The position numbers and the translations under genes were made by a program. Source: Sternotherus odoratus (Eukaryota > Chordata > Testudines > Kinosternidae). Taken from it: a stretch of 64,000 nucleotides of DNA. Each line of letters opens with the position of its first letter. Positions within the stretch are counted from its first letter, which is position 1. Location: positions 61,909,840 through 61,973,839 of the forward strand of contig JAVMKO010000002.1 of assembly GCA_032164245.1 (NCBI GenBank). The letters run 5' to 3'. Under the pieces are notes generated by a model, which was not told where the DNA came from, made no database searches, and saw only the letters and a list, made by a program, of their open reading frames with translations. Positions 1-11,985 of this stretch are shown in pieces.

Positions 1-555
1 GCAGTTTCTCATATCAACCAAACCTCTGAGGTTCATGGGAAGGGGGTCTCATTGGTATCCCCGTCCTTTACCTCATTAAGAACTTTTTGCACTAGCAAAC
101 TGTCTTGCATTCTATTTCTAACATGGTGTCAGCTCTATCAGTTTGAAACTCCCATTGTTATATTTTACTGTAATATAAAGAACTGAAAAGCAATTAAAAC
201 TTGTTTACAGATTTTTAAACCACAATTGCTTTTTGGTAAGAGCATTAGTTCCATTAATGCCATCCTTAATCTTATCAAACAAGAAGACAATAAAAAAGCA
301 TATAGGGATGTCATAGCCCAGCTAGAATGTTGTAAAGAAAGCAATGCAACAGTCAGTTCGCACCTCATCGAACTAACAACTTGAGTACAAACAAAATGCA
401 AATGATTAATTTAAAAGACAGTCTCCTTGAATGGTGGGAAGAAGGGGAGTAAAGGGAACAAGACAAATAGGGGCTGACTATACAGAAAGTTTCAGAAGTA
501 TAGGATAAATCAATGTAGCTCCACTGATTATGTCTATTCCCACCAATATAAATAT
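1..555. other. Intronic sequence, nothing recognised
   Basis: AT-rich non-coding sequence. Short ORFs here have no recognisable domain and no splice context, so I treat them as chance. It is probably SPIDR intron, judged only from the exon at 51 kb. Confidence 0.5.
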
Positions 556-1202
556 CTAGCAGAAATACCCGGCGTTGCTCGGGGTATCTGTAATTGGAAA
601 CTGGGATGTAAAAAGACTACAATGTTTCTTATTAATACAAATTTTGTTATCATATATCAGTACATTCCATAAATTACTATTGTAATGCTTTATCATAAAC
701 AACATTTTTTGTTTTGTTGTAAAAATGAATACTCCTTTGGGAGTGCCCACTCTAGAGCAAGCCACATATATTTAATTTCATTCTCTTCCATTTAGATGTG
801 GTTTCTCCGATACATTTTCACTTTTTACGCAGCATAACAAATAGGGTTCTTTTTAAGAAAAAAAACAGTGTATTTAATTATGTTTGCGCTACACAACACT
901 AAGCTCTCTGGTTATCTGTATTATTACATCATAACTATGTCACAGACAACAGCATGTGTTAACCTGCTGCCCAGATGATGTTATGTGAGCTGTGTAGTTG
1001 ATGTTAATGAGCTTTAAAGGATTTCACCCTTAGGGAGTGTAAGAGGTGAGATTTTAAAAATTTTCGATTCTTACCCTGATTAGGACCCTAAAGCCTATAA
1101 CTGTACCAAATTTCAAGTATCTAGCTGAAACGGTGTGCAAGTAGTAAGGGAACATACATACATACACACATGCACCATTTGACTTTTATATATATAGATA
1201 GA
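556..1202 (-). mobile_element. Non-autonomous Helitron, antisense copy
   Basis: Read on the minus strand this begins with TC after an A (TCTATCTATATATATAAAAG) and ends with a GC-rich hairpin (CCCGAGCAACGCCGGG), about ten bases, then CTAG. A 5' TC, a 3' hairpin and a CTRR end without target duplication are the Helitron hallmarks. The copy at 20280-21272 shares both termini and the subterminal block that contains ACCGTTT and GAAATTTGGTA. No Rep/helicase ORF is present, so it would depend on another element for movement. The base after CTAG is A rather than the expected T, so the end may be mutated. Confidence 0.75.
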
Positions 1203-2513
1203 TTATTCCATGCATTTTTTGTATATATACAAAATCAGAGAGATTGGGTTTGAACTCTACGGAGCCACAATCATAGTAAATTTATGCTGAAGATTCCAAT
1301 ATTAAGAAACGGGACATTCTGACACTTTGAAACAAAATTCAGTTTTGGGGATAGAAATGATTTTTTGTTTCAAAATTAAGTAAATTTATAGAGAAAAGTT
1401 TTTTAAAAGGTCAAAATTGAAACTAAACATTTAAGAAATCTCTTAACTGAAATATTTTGATTGACCGGATCCAAATGGTATTTTCAGACTTTTGGTTTGC
1501 AAAAACAGAGTTTGACCTTTATCCAGATTTGGGACAGATTTTTTTTTTTTAAATCTCAAAAATTCTCAGTTGATATAAAATCATTCACCACCCTTCTCTA
1601 GTGCTTCGTTACTGTAACTGCACAATTTCTAGAAGTTGCTAGGGTTACATTTTTCCAGTGCAGACAGGAACTATTTTAGTAATGTCCTTATTTTTTTTAA
1701 AAAAAAGTTTAAAGTCACAATTGACCTTTAGAGGTGGTCGGGCAATCTTCTTTATTCCTCTAATTTTACTGATTTGGGGCTTTTGTGCTTTACCAGGTGT
1801 GAAAAGGAGCCGGTAGAGCCTTTAGTAAGCAAAGCAGCAAAATAAAGCTTGCATTCAAACTAGGCATACGCTCCACATTTCATTTTCTTAAGTAAACTCT
1901 TAAGTCTCCAGACGTAAGTAAAATTAAGTACTTTGTTAAGCCAGTGAAAATAAAGAAAGGTTGGCCTTTACTTTTGACTGTGTCAACTGCAAAGATGACA
2001 TTAAAAGAAATGTCTTAAATCACCACTCAAACAATAAAGTTGAAATTCTTATTTCAAAATAATGGTACAGGGCTGCAATCACTGAACCCAAGCAATCAGA
2101 AATCCTGCAGGAGAATAGCCTGGCTGTTAATATTTAGAACAGTAATGTTAATTATATAAGGTCAAGGATTAAATAAAAAAAGGCAAGTGTTCTCTCAAAA
2201 GGGTTTTCAGCAGAATTTAAGATCAACACTGACCCAATCAAGCAAAATTCCTAGTTATGTCAATGGTATTTTTACCTGAGTAAAGACTACAAAACCAGGC
2301 CATATAATCAACGGCCCAATCATACAGGATTGGAATTTATTTTATGGTGTCATGATTAAGATGAGGGTTTTTTTAAATCTTGATCTTCATGATATGATCT
2401 TACCTCTAAACTAAAATAGTGATTCCTAAGATTAGAGAACTCCAGTTTATCCTCTACTCACGATCTCTTTCACTCATGAATAAACTATGTATTGCTGCCA
2501 GACTACAAACCAA
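1203..2513. other. Intronic sequence, nothing recognised
   Basis: AT-rich, with many A and T runs. I see no coding exon, no terminal inverted repeat and no known repeat family here. Confidence 0.45.
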
Positions 2514-2520
2514 AAAAAAC

Positions 2521-2730
2521 ACTCACCTTTCGTAACAGTTGTTCTTCAAGATGTGTTGCTCATGTCCATTCCAACAAGTGTGTGCGCACCACGCATGGAC
2601 TGTCCCAGAAGCTTTTTCCCTAGTGGTACCCATCGGGTCGGCAGGGGAGACCCCTAGAGTCGCACCCTTATAGCAACGTATATATGACCCTGCCGACCCG
2701 CCTCCCGCTCAGTTCCTTCTTGCCACTACT
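2521..2730 (-). repeat. DIRS-1 inverted terminal repeat, 3' end of the element
   Basis: From about GCTCATGTCCATTCC to TTCCTTCTT this segment is the reverse complement of 8344-8519. It includes the shared blocks around GTGTGTGCGCACC and CGGGTCGGCAGGGG. The outermost 40 or so bases differ between the two ends, and the internal complementary region matches each end separately. Confidence 0.85.
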
Positions 2731-2757
2731 TCAACAGAGGGGAGGCGGGAGGGATTT

Positions 2758-2857
2758 GGAATGGACATGCGCAACACATCTCGAAGAACAACAGTTACGA
2801 AAGATGAGTAACTGTTTTTTCTTCTTCGAGTGATTGCTCATGTGCATTCCAACAAGT
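2758..2857. repeat. DIRS-1 internal complementary region (ICR)
   Basis: The first half (GGAATGGACATGCGCAACAC through AACAGTTACGAAAG) is the reverse complement of the element's left terminus. The second half (TTCTTCTTCGAGTGATTGCT) is the reverse complement of the right terminus. The region therefore reads as the two ends joined. In DIRS elements such an ICR is thought to template completion of the termini and circularisation. Confidence 0.85.
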
Positions 2858-2870
2858 GACTTACGAGCAA

Positions 2871-4251
2871 TCATCTCGGAGGAGGGTTAGGAGTGCCTCT
2901 GATTCCTGTTGCAAGGACTGCTTGCCCCACGGAAGCATCATCTATAGCCTGCTGCACGATGGAGTAGTGCGAAGCGAAGGTATGGACAGATGACCAGGTC
3001 ACTGCCCTGCAGATGTCGACAATTGGAATGTGCGCCAGGAATGCTGTGGATGTGGCCTGAGCCCTGGTAGAGTGAGCTGTCAACGGAGAAGGAGCAACGC
3101 TCGAGAGGTTATAACAAAGTTTGATGCACGATGTAATCCACGCCAAGAGGCGTTGAGATGAAATCAGCAACCCTTTAATACTTTCTGCTACTGAAATAAA
3201 AAGTTGTGGAGATTTACGAAAAGCTTTTGTGCGTTGTATATAAAAAGCTAAAGCTCTCCTCACATCCAAGGAGTGGAACATCCTCTCCTTGTTAGAGGCA
3301 TGAGGCTTAGGAAAGAACACAGGAAGGAATAGATCCTGGTTCAAATGAAAAGACAAAACCACTTTAGGAAGGAAGGCCGGGTGAGGGAGCAACTGTACCT
3401 TATCTTTATGGAAGACAGTGTAGGGCGGCTCTGAGGTAAGCGCTCTGAGCTCATAAACCCTACAGGCAGAGGTAATAGCCACGAGAAAAGCCGTCTTCCA
3501 AGAGAGATAAGAGTGGGCAGGTGGCCAGGGGCTCGAAGGGAGGTTTCATTAGTGCTGTTAGGACGAGGTTAAGGTCCCACGGGGAAATAGGGTAGCGGAC
3601 GGGGGGATACAACCTCTCCAAACCCTTCAGGAATCTCATTACAAGTCGGTTGCTAAAGACAGAAGTTCCCTCAATGCCTGGGTGAAACGCTGATATAGCA
3701 GCCAGATGCACCCACACAGTGGAAAACGCTAAGCCTTGTTTAAGGTTGAGGAGATAATCCAGAATAAAGGATATCGAGGCCGAGGCAGGGTCCCTCCTCT
3801 TACCCTGGGACCACAAAGAAAACCATTTCCACTTAGCCGCATAGAGAGCCCGTGTTGAGAGTTTTCTACTACCCAAAAGGACGTCCCTGACAAGATCTGA
3901 GCATTGCAACTTCAAGGGGTTCAGCCATGGATATTCCACGCTGTAAGGTGGAGGGACTGTAAGTTGGGATGTAGCATCTGCCCGTGATCCTGGGAGATCA
4001 GTGTCAGGAATAGGGGAAGGGTTATGGGCCTTGTCACACACAGGGACATCAGTAAGGTGTACCAATGTGGGCGAGGCTAGGCTGGCGCTATGAGAATTAG
4101 GGTTGCCCTGTCCTGGCGGGTCTTGAACAATACCCTGTGAATGAGAGGAAACAGGGCAAAAGCGTAAAGGAGGCCCCCAGACCAAGGGATTTGGAAGGCA
4201 TTCGCCTCCGAGCCCGGGCTGAGGTTGAGGAGGGAGCAAAACCTCTGACAT
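2871..4251 (-). pseudogene. Tyrosine recombinase of DIRS-1, frameshifted
   Basis: The gene is split into an N-terminal piece at 3460-4251 (core-binding region with STRALYAAKWKWF and LNPLKLQCSDLV) and a C-terminal piece at 2871-3482 (catalytic domain), in different frames that overlap near 3470. The catalytic piece keeps the first arginine motif (CRVYELRAL), the H-x-x-R box (AHSTRAQA) and the tyrosine in FASHYSIVQ. The intact relative in DIRS-2 is a single 403-residue ORF. The enzyme would integrate the circular DNA copy without a DDE-type integrase. The frameshift makes this copy a pseudogene, although the active-site residues survive. Confidence 0.85.
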
Positions 4252-5740
4252 TTCCTGCTGGCCCTTGTCACAAACAGATCCACCAGGGGAAACCCCACTC
4301 TAGGAAAATCGAGTGTGCGATGTCCGGCCTGAGGGACCACTCGTGACCCCAGAAAGAGCGGCTGAGCCTGTCTGCCAGCAAGTTCTGAACCCCCGGGAGA
4401 TAGGTAGCCGGGAGATGAATATTGTGTGAAATGCAAAAATCTCAGAGGGCAAGGGCTTCCCTGCACAGGGGAGATGAGCAAGCACCACCCTGTTTGTTTA
4501 TATAAAACATTGCGGCTGTATTGTCTGTCAAAACCGACATGCACTTGCCTTGGAGATGGTTCTGAAACATCTGGCATGCTAGACGAACCGCTCTGAGTTC
4601 CCTGATGTTGATGTGAAGGGACAACTCACTCTGGGACCAGAGGCCCTGGGTTCTGACTTCTCCCAGATGTGCTCCCCAGCCAAGGGCGGAAGCATCCGTT
4701 ACCAGAGTCATTGATGGCTGAGGCTTCTGGAAAGGGACCCCGACCCCGAGAGAGTGGGGTTGGAGCCACCAGTGGAGGGAGTCTAAGGTGTGGTTTGGGA
4801 GGATCACTATAAGGTCCAAGGGGTCTCTGCCTTGTCTGTAGACACCCGCTAGTCAGGCTTGCAGAGGACGAAGCCGTAGTCTGGCATACGGCACCACGTA
4901 CGTACAAGCTGCCATATGGCCTAGGAGGACCATACAGTTTCTGGCCGTGGTAGTGGGTACTTGAAAGAGAGAATGGATTATATCTGAAATCGCCTTGAAA
5001 CGGGGAAGAGGTAGAAAAGCCCTCACCTGTTGAGACTCTAACACTGCCCCGATGAACTCGATCCTCTGGGTAGGTGAGAGGGTCGATTTTGGCTCGTTTA
5101 GTATGAGGCCCAATCTGAGGAATGTAGCTCTGGTCAGAGCTATGTGCTGAACCACTAATTCTCTTGACTTTGCCCTGATAAGCCAATCGTCCAGGTAAGG
5201 GTAAACATGTAACTGACACCGTCTCAGGAATGCTGCCACCACTGCCATGCACTTTGTGAAGACTCTTGGGGCAGTGGAGAAGCTGAATGGAAGCACTGTA
5301 AACTGGTAGTGATGGTTCCCTAACACGAACCGTAGAAACCTCCTGTGACTGGGAATTATGGAAATATGAAAATATGCGTCTTTTAGGTTGAGGGCAGCAA
5401 ACTAGTCTCTGCGATCCATAGAGGGGATAACGGTCGCTAGTGAAAGCATGCGAAACTTCAGCTTCTTTATGTAGGAGTTGAGGCCTCGCAGGTCTAGGAT
5501 AGGACGAAGACCACCTTTGGCCTCCGGAATAAGGAAATAACGGGAGTAGTATTATCCCTTGCCCCAAAATACTTGAGGAACCTCCTCTATTGCACCCAAA
5601 GTCAACAGGGTGTGGACCTTCTGTAACAGGAGTTGCTCGTGAGAGGGGCCCCTGAAGAGGGACGGGGGGAAGGGGGATGGTTGGGGGGGAGGGAAGAGAA
5701 TTGGATAGAGTATCCCACTTTTACTGTGCTGAGGACCCAT
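4077..5740 (-). pseudogene. Reverse transcriptase / RNase H of DIRS-1, broken
   Basis: Fragments in several frames. 5552-5740 gives the N-terminus (YPILFPPPQPSPFP, GAIEEVPQ). 4853-5326 gives the RT palm with VYPYLDDWLIRA. 4442-4819 gives RNase H with VTDASALGWGAHLG, ELRAVRLAC and LTDNTAAMFYINKQGG. 4077-4442 gives the post-RNase H region with VDLFVTRASRKCQRFCS and QIPWSGGLLYAF. The RT stretch just upstream of the palm, with LKDAYF-type sequence, is interrupted. Domain order matches the DIRS-2 ORF at 42228-43862. The product would copy the element's RNA into DNA, but this copy cannot be translated as one protein. Confidence 0.85.
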
Positions 5741-5989
5741 CTGTCTGAAGTGATCGGAGACCAGGCACGGTAAAAGTGGGATAGACGATTCACAAAAGGT
5801 AGGGAAGGTACAGAGGGGGAAACTGGTGTGCCGTCCTCGGGCGCAACTTCAAAAGTTAGGTCTGGATCCCAAGGGTTGTCTGGGACCAGAATTTGATTGG
5901 CCTTGTCGAGAGGAAGATCTCGGACGTCCTCGGTTATTTCCCCTACCACCCCTTCTAGATTGGTCCCGCCTGGGGGGTGCTTGATAAAA

Positions 5990-8156
5990 TCAAGATGGAG
6001 GGAGGGGAGGGGGCCTAAAGGGTCTTCTCTGAGGCTGAGGGGTATGCAGGCCTAGGGATCTAAGGGTGGACCTCGAGTCCTTCAGGCTATGGAGTTTCTT
6101 ATCAGTATCCTGGGCAAATAATCCCTGCCTGTCGAAAGGTAAATCCTGTATCGTAGCCTGAACTTCAGGCGGAATCCCAGATACTTGCAACCATGCCCCA
6201 GGTCGCATAGCTATCGCAGTCGCCATTGTCCTGGTCGCCGAATCTGCGGAATCCAGGACCACCTGAAGAGCAGCTCTAGATACTACTCTCCCTTCCTCAA
6301 CGATAGCTTTAAATTCGGTGGCTGACTCTTTAGGAACCGTGTCCTGAAATTTAGTCAAGGCCAACCACGAATTAAAAGCATATCTGCCCAGGGCAGCCTG
6401 TGGTTCGAGATCCTCAACTGCAGCCCTGCAGAGGAATAAACCTTCCTACCAAACAGGTCCAGTCTTTTAGCATCCCGGGACTTGGGTGTAGAACCCGTCT
6501 GCCCTTGACGCTCCCTATGGTTGGCAGCTTCAACCACCAAGGTCCCAGGCTGAGGGTGGGTGTATAAATGGTCATAGCCCTTTTGAGGAGCAAAGTACTG
6601 TCTCTCCACCCCCTTGACCGTCGGTGGAATGGACGATGGAGTTTGCCACAGGGTGTCCATAGTGGACTGAATGGTCTTATAAAGGGCGGAGCAATACGTA
6701 ATGGCCCGTCTGACGAGAGAATGTCCACTGTAGGATTGACCTCCTCCTTAACCTCCTCCGCCGGGAGATTAAGATTTTGTGCCACCCTGCGGAGTAAATC
6801 TTGGTGCCCTCGAATATCCATAGGCGGGAGGCTCGAAGATGAGCCTGCCACTGCCTCGTCAGGTGAAGAGGAGGAGGGGATTGCAAAACGTGGTTCCTCC
6901 TGACCTTCAGGCTCCCTCTGGGAGGGTTCGTAGGGGGTGACAGCCTGGGAAGTTTGAATTAATTGGGAGGATGGGCCCTGGACTCCCGAAGGACCCGGTA
7001 CCTGCTCTTCCGGAGCTGTCTCCGAAGGCGGTGCTGTGGCCAAGATAGGGCCTCGCGGCACCGAGGGCACCAACACGGATCTTGAAGTTGGGCCCTGCGC
7101 CTGATGGTACGCCCACGGTGTCCAAAAGGGCCACTGCACCGGTCCTTGACACTGCGGAGGCCAGGAGGGGAGGCTTGGTTGACGGGAGGAACGTCAGTGC
7201 CGGGAGTGGTGATATGATCGCGACCTGTGGTGACTACGTCCGGATCTGGAGCAGCCAGCGTTGGACTCAGATGAATAGTCCGACGCAGACCAGGGTGGTG
7301 CGGATCCTTCTCGTGCCGAGGAACAATGTCTTCGAAACATTGTAGGCTTCCCTGGATGCCTCACCGCAGGGACAGAGGGGGGGCTGCACCGGCTCCGACA
7401 GTGCCAGGAGGATGGGTGCCAAGGAGGGCGCACCGTAGGTACCGGAGCTGCCGTCGACGCCGTCAAGGTTGTCGGCGGCACCGCAGCTGTCTGCACCAGC
7501 GGGATAATCGGTGCCGTGGGTCGAGTTACCGGCACCGGAGCCACGAACGGTGCCGAGGTAAGATCCCGAGTCATATCGATAAGGTCCCTGGCTGCCTCAA
7601 AGGTGTCGGGGGTTGAAGGCATATCCAGGTCCTCTATACCACCTCGTGGAGAGTGCGCAGCCCTTGGAGAAGTGGGCTCATGTGCTGAGGTGGACGCCGA
7701 CGGCATGGGCTCCTTACAGGACGGACGTCTATGTCCCAAGTCTGGGCACATCGCAGAGGGCTTGTCCTGGGCTCTACGGGCTGGAGAGCGACCTCTAGTC
7801 TTTTTAGAAGGTACCGGAGATTGTGACCGATGTTTCTGCGAACCACTAATGTGGCGCGGCGGAGACCGGTGCTGATACGACTTCGGGTCCTTCTTCGGGT
7901 CTCGGAACGACGCCGGAGCACTGCACACCGTGGTCGATGGGGGATCCGAATGGGGTTGCAGTGCAGATTCCATTAGGATCAGCTTCAGTCTGAAGTCTCT
8001 TTCTTTTTTGGTGCGGGGTTTGAAGCCTTTACAAATAGTGCACCGTTCAGTCTGGTGACCCTCTCCCAAACACTTAAGACACTGGGAGTGGGAGTCACTG
8101 TTTGGCATAGGCTTCCCACACTTTTCGCAGGTTTTAAACCCCGGCGCCCGAGGCAT
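5990..8156 (-). pseudogene. Gag-like protein of DIRS-1 (zinc-binding N-terminus and LAP2alpha-like domain), frameshifted
   Basis: The N-terminus starts at the ATG at 8156 (MPRAPGFKTCEKCGKPMP) and has two CxxC pairs, CEKC and CLKC, followed by GEGH and then a CTIC pair. A long basic and Ser/Pro-rich middle (7194-8000) is followed, after frame changes, by a helical region (SSSSPDEAVAGSSS, RVAQNLNLPAEEV) and by the conserved LDLFGRKVYSS...LQLRISN and RTMATAIAMRPGAWLQ segments (5990-6660). The last region resembles the C-terminal domain of vertebrate LAP2alpha, which is held to derive from a DIRS-like gag. At least two frameshifts break it. Confidence 0.75.
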
Positions 8157-8343
8157 GCCCCGGTGCCGGAGTAGAACTGTACTCTAAACTACAAAAACAA
8201 TAACATGAAACTTAGAAAAACTATTAAAACTATGATTATAACTATGAACTACAACTACAGTAACTGCTAACTATCTACACAAGAAACGCTAAAGAGTGAA
8301 CTAGCACGAAACGCTGTTCCAGCAACTGCCACGAACGGAAAGA

Positions 8344-8519
8344 AGGAACTGAGCGTGGGCGGGGCGGCAGGGTCATATATACATTGCTATAAGGGCGTGA
8401 CTCTGGGGGTCTCCCCTGCCGACCCGACGGGTACCGCTAGGGAAAAAGCTTCCAGGACCGTGCATGCGCGGTGCACACACACTTGTTGGAATGGATATGA
8501 GCAATCACTCGAAGAAGAA
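8344..8519 (-). repeat. DIRS-1 inverted terminal repeat, 5' end of the element
   Basis: Reverse complement of the repeat at 2521-2730 over about 165 bases, ending at CACTCGAAGAAGAA. It lies upstream of gag and presumably holds the element's promoter; this is inference. Confidence 0.8.
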
Positions 8520-9537
8520 CCTTGGTTTCTTTGGGGAGGGGGTTAATATGTTTTCCAATAATTAATTATTAAAACCCAACAACATTTCTGTTCTTCCTCA
8601 CTGAAGAGTTACTAAGTGTAAAGCACCCTTTTTCTAATTAAAATTAATAATAATAAATTACAGGACAAAATAAACACTTGTGTGTAGTTTAAGGGGGTAC
8701 CTCAGCTCCAACACCCCCACAAAAAAGTGATGGGGAAATCAGTCACTGGCTCCGCTTTAACTAAACTCTAGTTACTAGAGTGTAGAGTCATAAATTAAAC
8801 TAGCCCTCTGACCTTTAAGAAAATTTAACAACTGAGATTCTACATCTCTTATTCTCAGTTTAGGCCCAACAGACAAGTCCCACAGTGCTTCATAAAATCT
8901 TTGAGAAGTTTAGTCTCCTGAACCACATGTAGCATTTAAAAATTTAAGTATCATTAACATTTAAAATAGTTATATGCACATCAAAAGGGACTAGGTCTCA
9001 TTTTATTTTGAATGTTAGTTTTTCCTAAAAATTAAGTCTATTAATCCAAACTAGAAAATAAAAAAGAAGGGGCTGAAAACTATCCCACTGATATTGACAT
9101 CTTGATAGAAATACTGAGATATTTAGGACAAAGCTCAGGTAGACCACACTGCATAGTATTCTAATTTTAATGAGGAAACTACAGAGATTTCTTACTTTAA
9201 AAGGTAAATCATTTTAAAGAATGCTAATTGTCTTTAAAAGATAACTCCAAACTAACAGAAATAATAAAGGGCTTCAAAGTTAAGTTCATCACTTCAACAT
9301 AAAAAACTCTCATGTGGAAACTTTTTCTATAAGTAGCATAACAATTCTTTTTATTTTCACCTTCATCTTTCCTCAAGCATCACAGCACAAGCAGAGCTCA
9401 TACCATCACTTGAGGACAATTTTTAACTCTCCAACCATCCATCTTGCCCCACTCAGACCATTATGGCCTCTGTACTCTTATTGGATGAGCTGATTACATG
9501 CATGTGCCTCAGCCTCTTGTTCACCATAATCGTCAAG
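8520..9537. other. Intronic sequence, nothing recognised
   Basis: AT-rich DNA with short ATTAATAATAATA-type runs. I see no ORF with protein-like content and no terminal repeats. Confidence 0.4.
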
Positions 9538-9670
9538 GCCTTGTCTACACACAAAGAAGTTTTACCACTTTAACTACACTGCTATAGTTACAACAGTATA
9601 AGCTCCCTAGTACAAACAAAATATAAGCAATATAAAGGTGCTTATATTGGTATAGCTCATATTAAGGCCT
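9538..9670. mobile_element. Possible MITE fragment (GGCCTTGTCTACAC type)
   Basis: It starts AAGGCCTTGTCTACAC, which resembles the Harbinger-type termini elsewhere in the window (GGCCTGGTCTACAC at 10478), and ends near TTAAGGCCTGG. The interior is AT-rich. Target duplications are not clear. Confidence 0.3.
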
Positions 9671-9885
9671 GGATTTCTAATCAGGCATGTGCCTAGGTGC
9701 GCCGACATTCTATGGGCACCTAAAAGTTAAAAGTGGGTGAAAAGTTTAATTTTTTATGGAAAACATGAAAGTCAGTGCAGGTCAGGCAGGAAGGGCGCTG
9801 AAGATGTCATAACTAGGGGCATGTAAGGTGCAAATCTGGCCCTACTCATACTGGTGTACATGATCAGGATGGGTAATAAGCTATA

Positions 9886-10102
9886 CAGGTGAGTCACATG
9901 TTAGGCGCATTTAACATGCGCGAATTCAGGTTTATGCGGTCAGCAAAAACAGAAAAAGAAGAAAAACAACAATTTAAAAACTCCATCTGTAGTGGGGGCG
10001 ATTTTGCCCACCATTCAACTCAATGAGAGTTCCACTATAGGCAGTTTTCACTTTACGCACTAGCTGTGGAACGGAACCCCCGCGTAAGATGAGACTCGCC
10101 TG
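9886..10102. mobile_element. Small MITE with imperfect TIRs
   Basis: The left terminus CAGGTGAGTCACATGTTAGG is matched by the inverted right terminus CAGGCGAGTCTCATCTTACG, with about four mismatches over 20 bases. TA precedes the left end and TT follows the right end, compatible with a worn TA duplication. It is 217 bp with no coding capacity, so a Tc1/mariner-type non-autonomous element is the best guess. Confidence 0.5.
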
Positions 10103-10477
10103 TTCTGGTACAACTGGTTAACTTTACAACTATTTCAGTTTAAAAAAAAAAATCAACCCTCTAACCAAAATAGTTAATACTGGTGAAAAAGTGACTGTAG
10201 ACTGGCCTAAAATATTTCCCACCAGGGAAAGCAGGTCTTCAAACGTGGTGCTTATAATGTAACAAGTTCCCAGTTCTCTGTTTGCACTTGTACTAATACT
10301 GGAAATTTTCCAGATAAAAGGCCCATGTCCCCTCCCCCTCTTGGCTCTGGGTCCTGGTTTCATGCTGCTTCCTAACTGCAGAAACCCTGTTCTTGACCAA
10401 ATCCATCATGTTTACACCCTCTGCTTCCTTCTAGTCCCCCATAAAACATTCTTCTGCCAAAAGGCCTTTCTATCCTA
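10103..10477. other. Intronic sequence, nothing recognised
   Basis: I see no coding or terminal-repeat signal. Short ORFs here contain no recognisable motif. Confidence 0.4.
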
Positions 10478-10655
10478 GGCCTGGTCTACACTGCCACCTT
10501 ACAGCACTGAAACTTTCTCACTCAGGGGTGTGAAAAAACACCCCCGAGTGATGCTAATTTCAGCACTGAAAAGTGGCAGCGTAGACAGTACACTAAACAG
10601 CCACGTTAATGTGCTGCCGCAGCAGTGCTTCAACGTCAGTAGTGAAGACATGGCC
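10478..10655. mobile_element. Harbinger-type MITE
   Basis: Termini GGCCTGGTCTACACT (left) and the inverted GGCCATGTCTTCACT (right) match each other and resemble the ends of the complete Harbinger element at 27701-32309. The flanking trinucleotides are CTA and TTA, close to the 3-bp TTA-like duplication of the superfamily. It is 178 bp without an ORF. An internal palindrome near 10520-10550 (GGGGTGT...ACACCCC) adds to the fold-back potential. Confidence 0.6.
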
Positions 10656-10658
10656 TTA

Positions 10659-11985
10659 GTATTTTTCCCTGAAAAAGTGTTAACAAACAAGGCAACTGAA
10701 AACTGCCTTTAAAATTTAGCCTTTAAAAAAATCCTGAGAATGAAACAAAATTATGGCTAATTTGATCAGCTTTAATAGCGTCTCATCCCCCTGTGTTGAT
10801 AAATTCTGTAGTTGTTTGTAAGCCATCTGCAAACAGGGATCTTTACAGACAAATATGAAGATAAGCATCTAGCGTACTGCAGGCATTCGGCAAATAATAT
10901 TCGCTTCATATTGAAAATACCCATGGTAAAACTTAAAACAGCAAGCACTGTCACTGCTCCCTATGTTGCTTCACGAATACTCTCAGAAGAGCATTAGTAA
11001 TTTGAAAATGGATGCAAAAATTACAGTTTTCATTCTATAAAGAAGCATTATCATGCTGACACATGGAATTTAATCCTTGTTTCAGTGGATTCTGAAAGTA
11101 CTGCTTGGTGGCTTTAGTAAGAACAGCATAGAAGTTCTATCATGTGATGAACTGCATGCTGACCTCTGGCACAGTATGTAAACGAACTCTTTCACCCTCC
11201 TTGGGTTTTCCCCTTTCTTTTCCCTGATCTTTAATGAGGATATCATGCTTGGGAGTAGCAGGCTAAAGTTTGCTTTGTACTTTCGGAGTGGGCAGGATGC
11301 CAAAATGCAAGCACAATGACTGGATTCAGTTAGTAAGCAAACACATCGGAATGGCATTCGCCCTCATACGGGAAGAATGCTTTCGATAGCAACTTTTAAC
11401 AGGAACTCTAGAGCAAAGCAAAAATAGGTCATCTCCTAATTCACTATGGAGACTTTACACCTGGATTTTAATGCTGCTCTCTTGTAAAGAAAGTTTCCTG
11501 TTACAGAAATTTCACTTCCAAAGACCTATTTAAGTGGGTTTTTTTTCAGCACAAAGATTTTTAAAGGATGCATATTCTGTACAGTATATAGTAGGCTGGA
11601 CATTTCTGCTTTTACACTGTGATTTCAATATGAAATGTATATATGTGAATAACATTTACAAACTTATAAAATCCTATTACACACACCTATAAATTGGCTT
11701 ATTGTCAATCTGTAAAATAAATATTCACTTAAATGTAATTTTAAAATAAATTTTATCTTCTGTTTTTTTAAATATATATTACACTGTGCATAGGTTGCAC
11801 ATGCTAAATTCCATTTTTCATTCCGTTCTCTTCATCTCCCTTCCACTCCTGTAGATGCTCCAAACTTTGTCAATTTAATTTCCTATGGGATGAATTTACC
11901 AGGAGGTGAATTTCTTTGGGCAGATTATATAAAATCAGTTCAGTCGTATTCCATATTTTGGCTTCACAGACATACAAATATATAC
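10659..11985. other. Intronic sequence, nothing recognised
   Basis: AT-rich DNA. No splice-flanked ORF or known repeat stands out; the longest ORF (91 codons, 11082-11357) has no recognisable motif. Confidence 0.4.

Larger units (their letters stand above)
2514..8519 (-). mobile_element. DIRS-type retrotransposon, full-length but decayed (DIRS-1)
   Basis: About 6.0 kb. It has inverted terminal repeats at 2521-2730 and 8344-8519, an internal complementary region at 2758-2857, and, read on the minus strand, gag, reverse transcriptase/RNase H and tyrosine recombinase in that order. Each gene is broken by frameshifts or stops. No target-site duplication is visible, as expected for integration by a tyrosine recombinase. 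It is closely related to DIRS-2 (40.6-46.6 kb) but clearly older. Element ends are placed by matching the termini to the internal complementary region and are accurate to a few bases. Confidence 0.9.

Noticed and set aside
4626..5567. 313-codon minus-strand ORF in DIRS-1
   Set aside because: It is out of phase with the RT and RNase H motifs found in 4853-5326 and 4442-4819, and shows no domain of its own.
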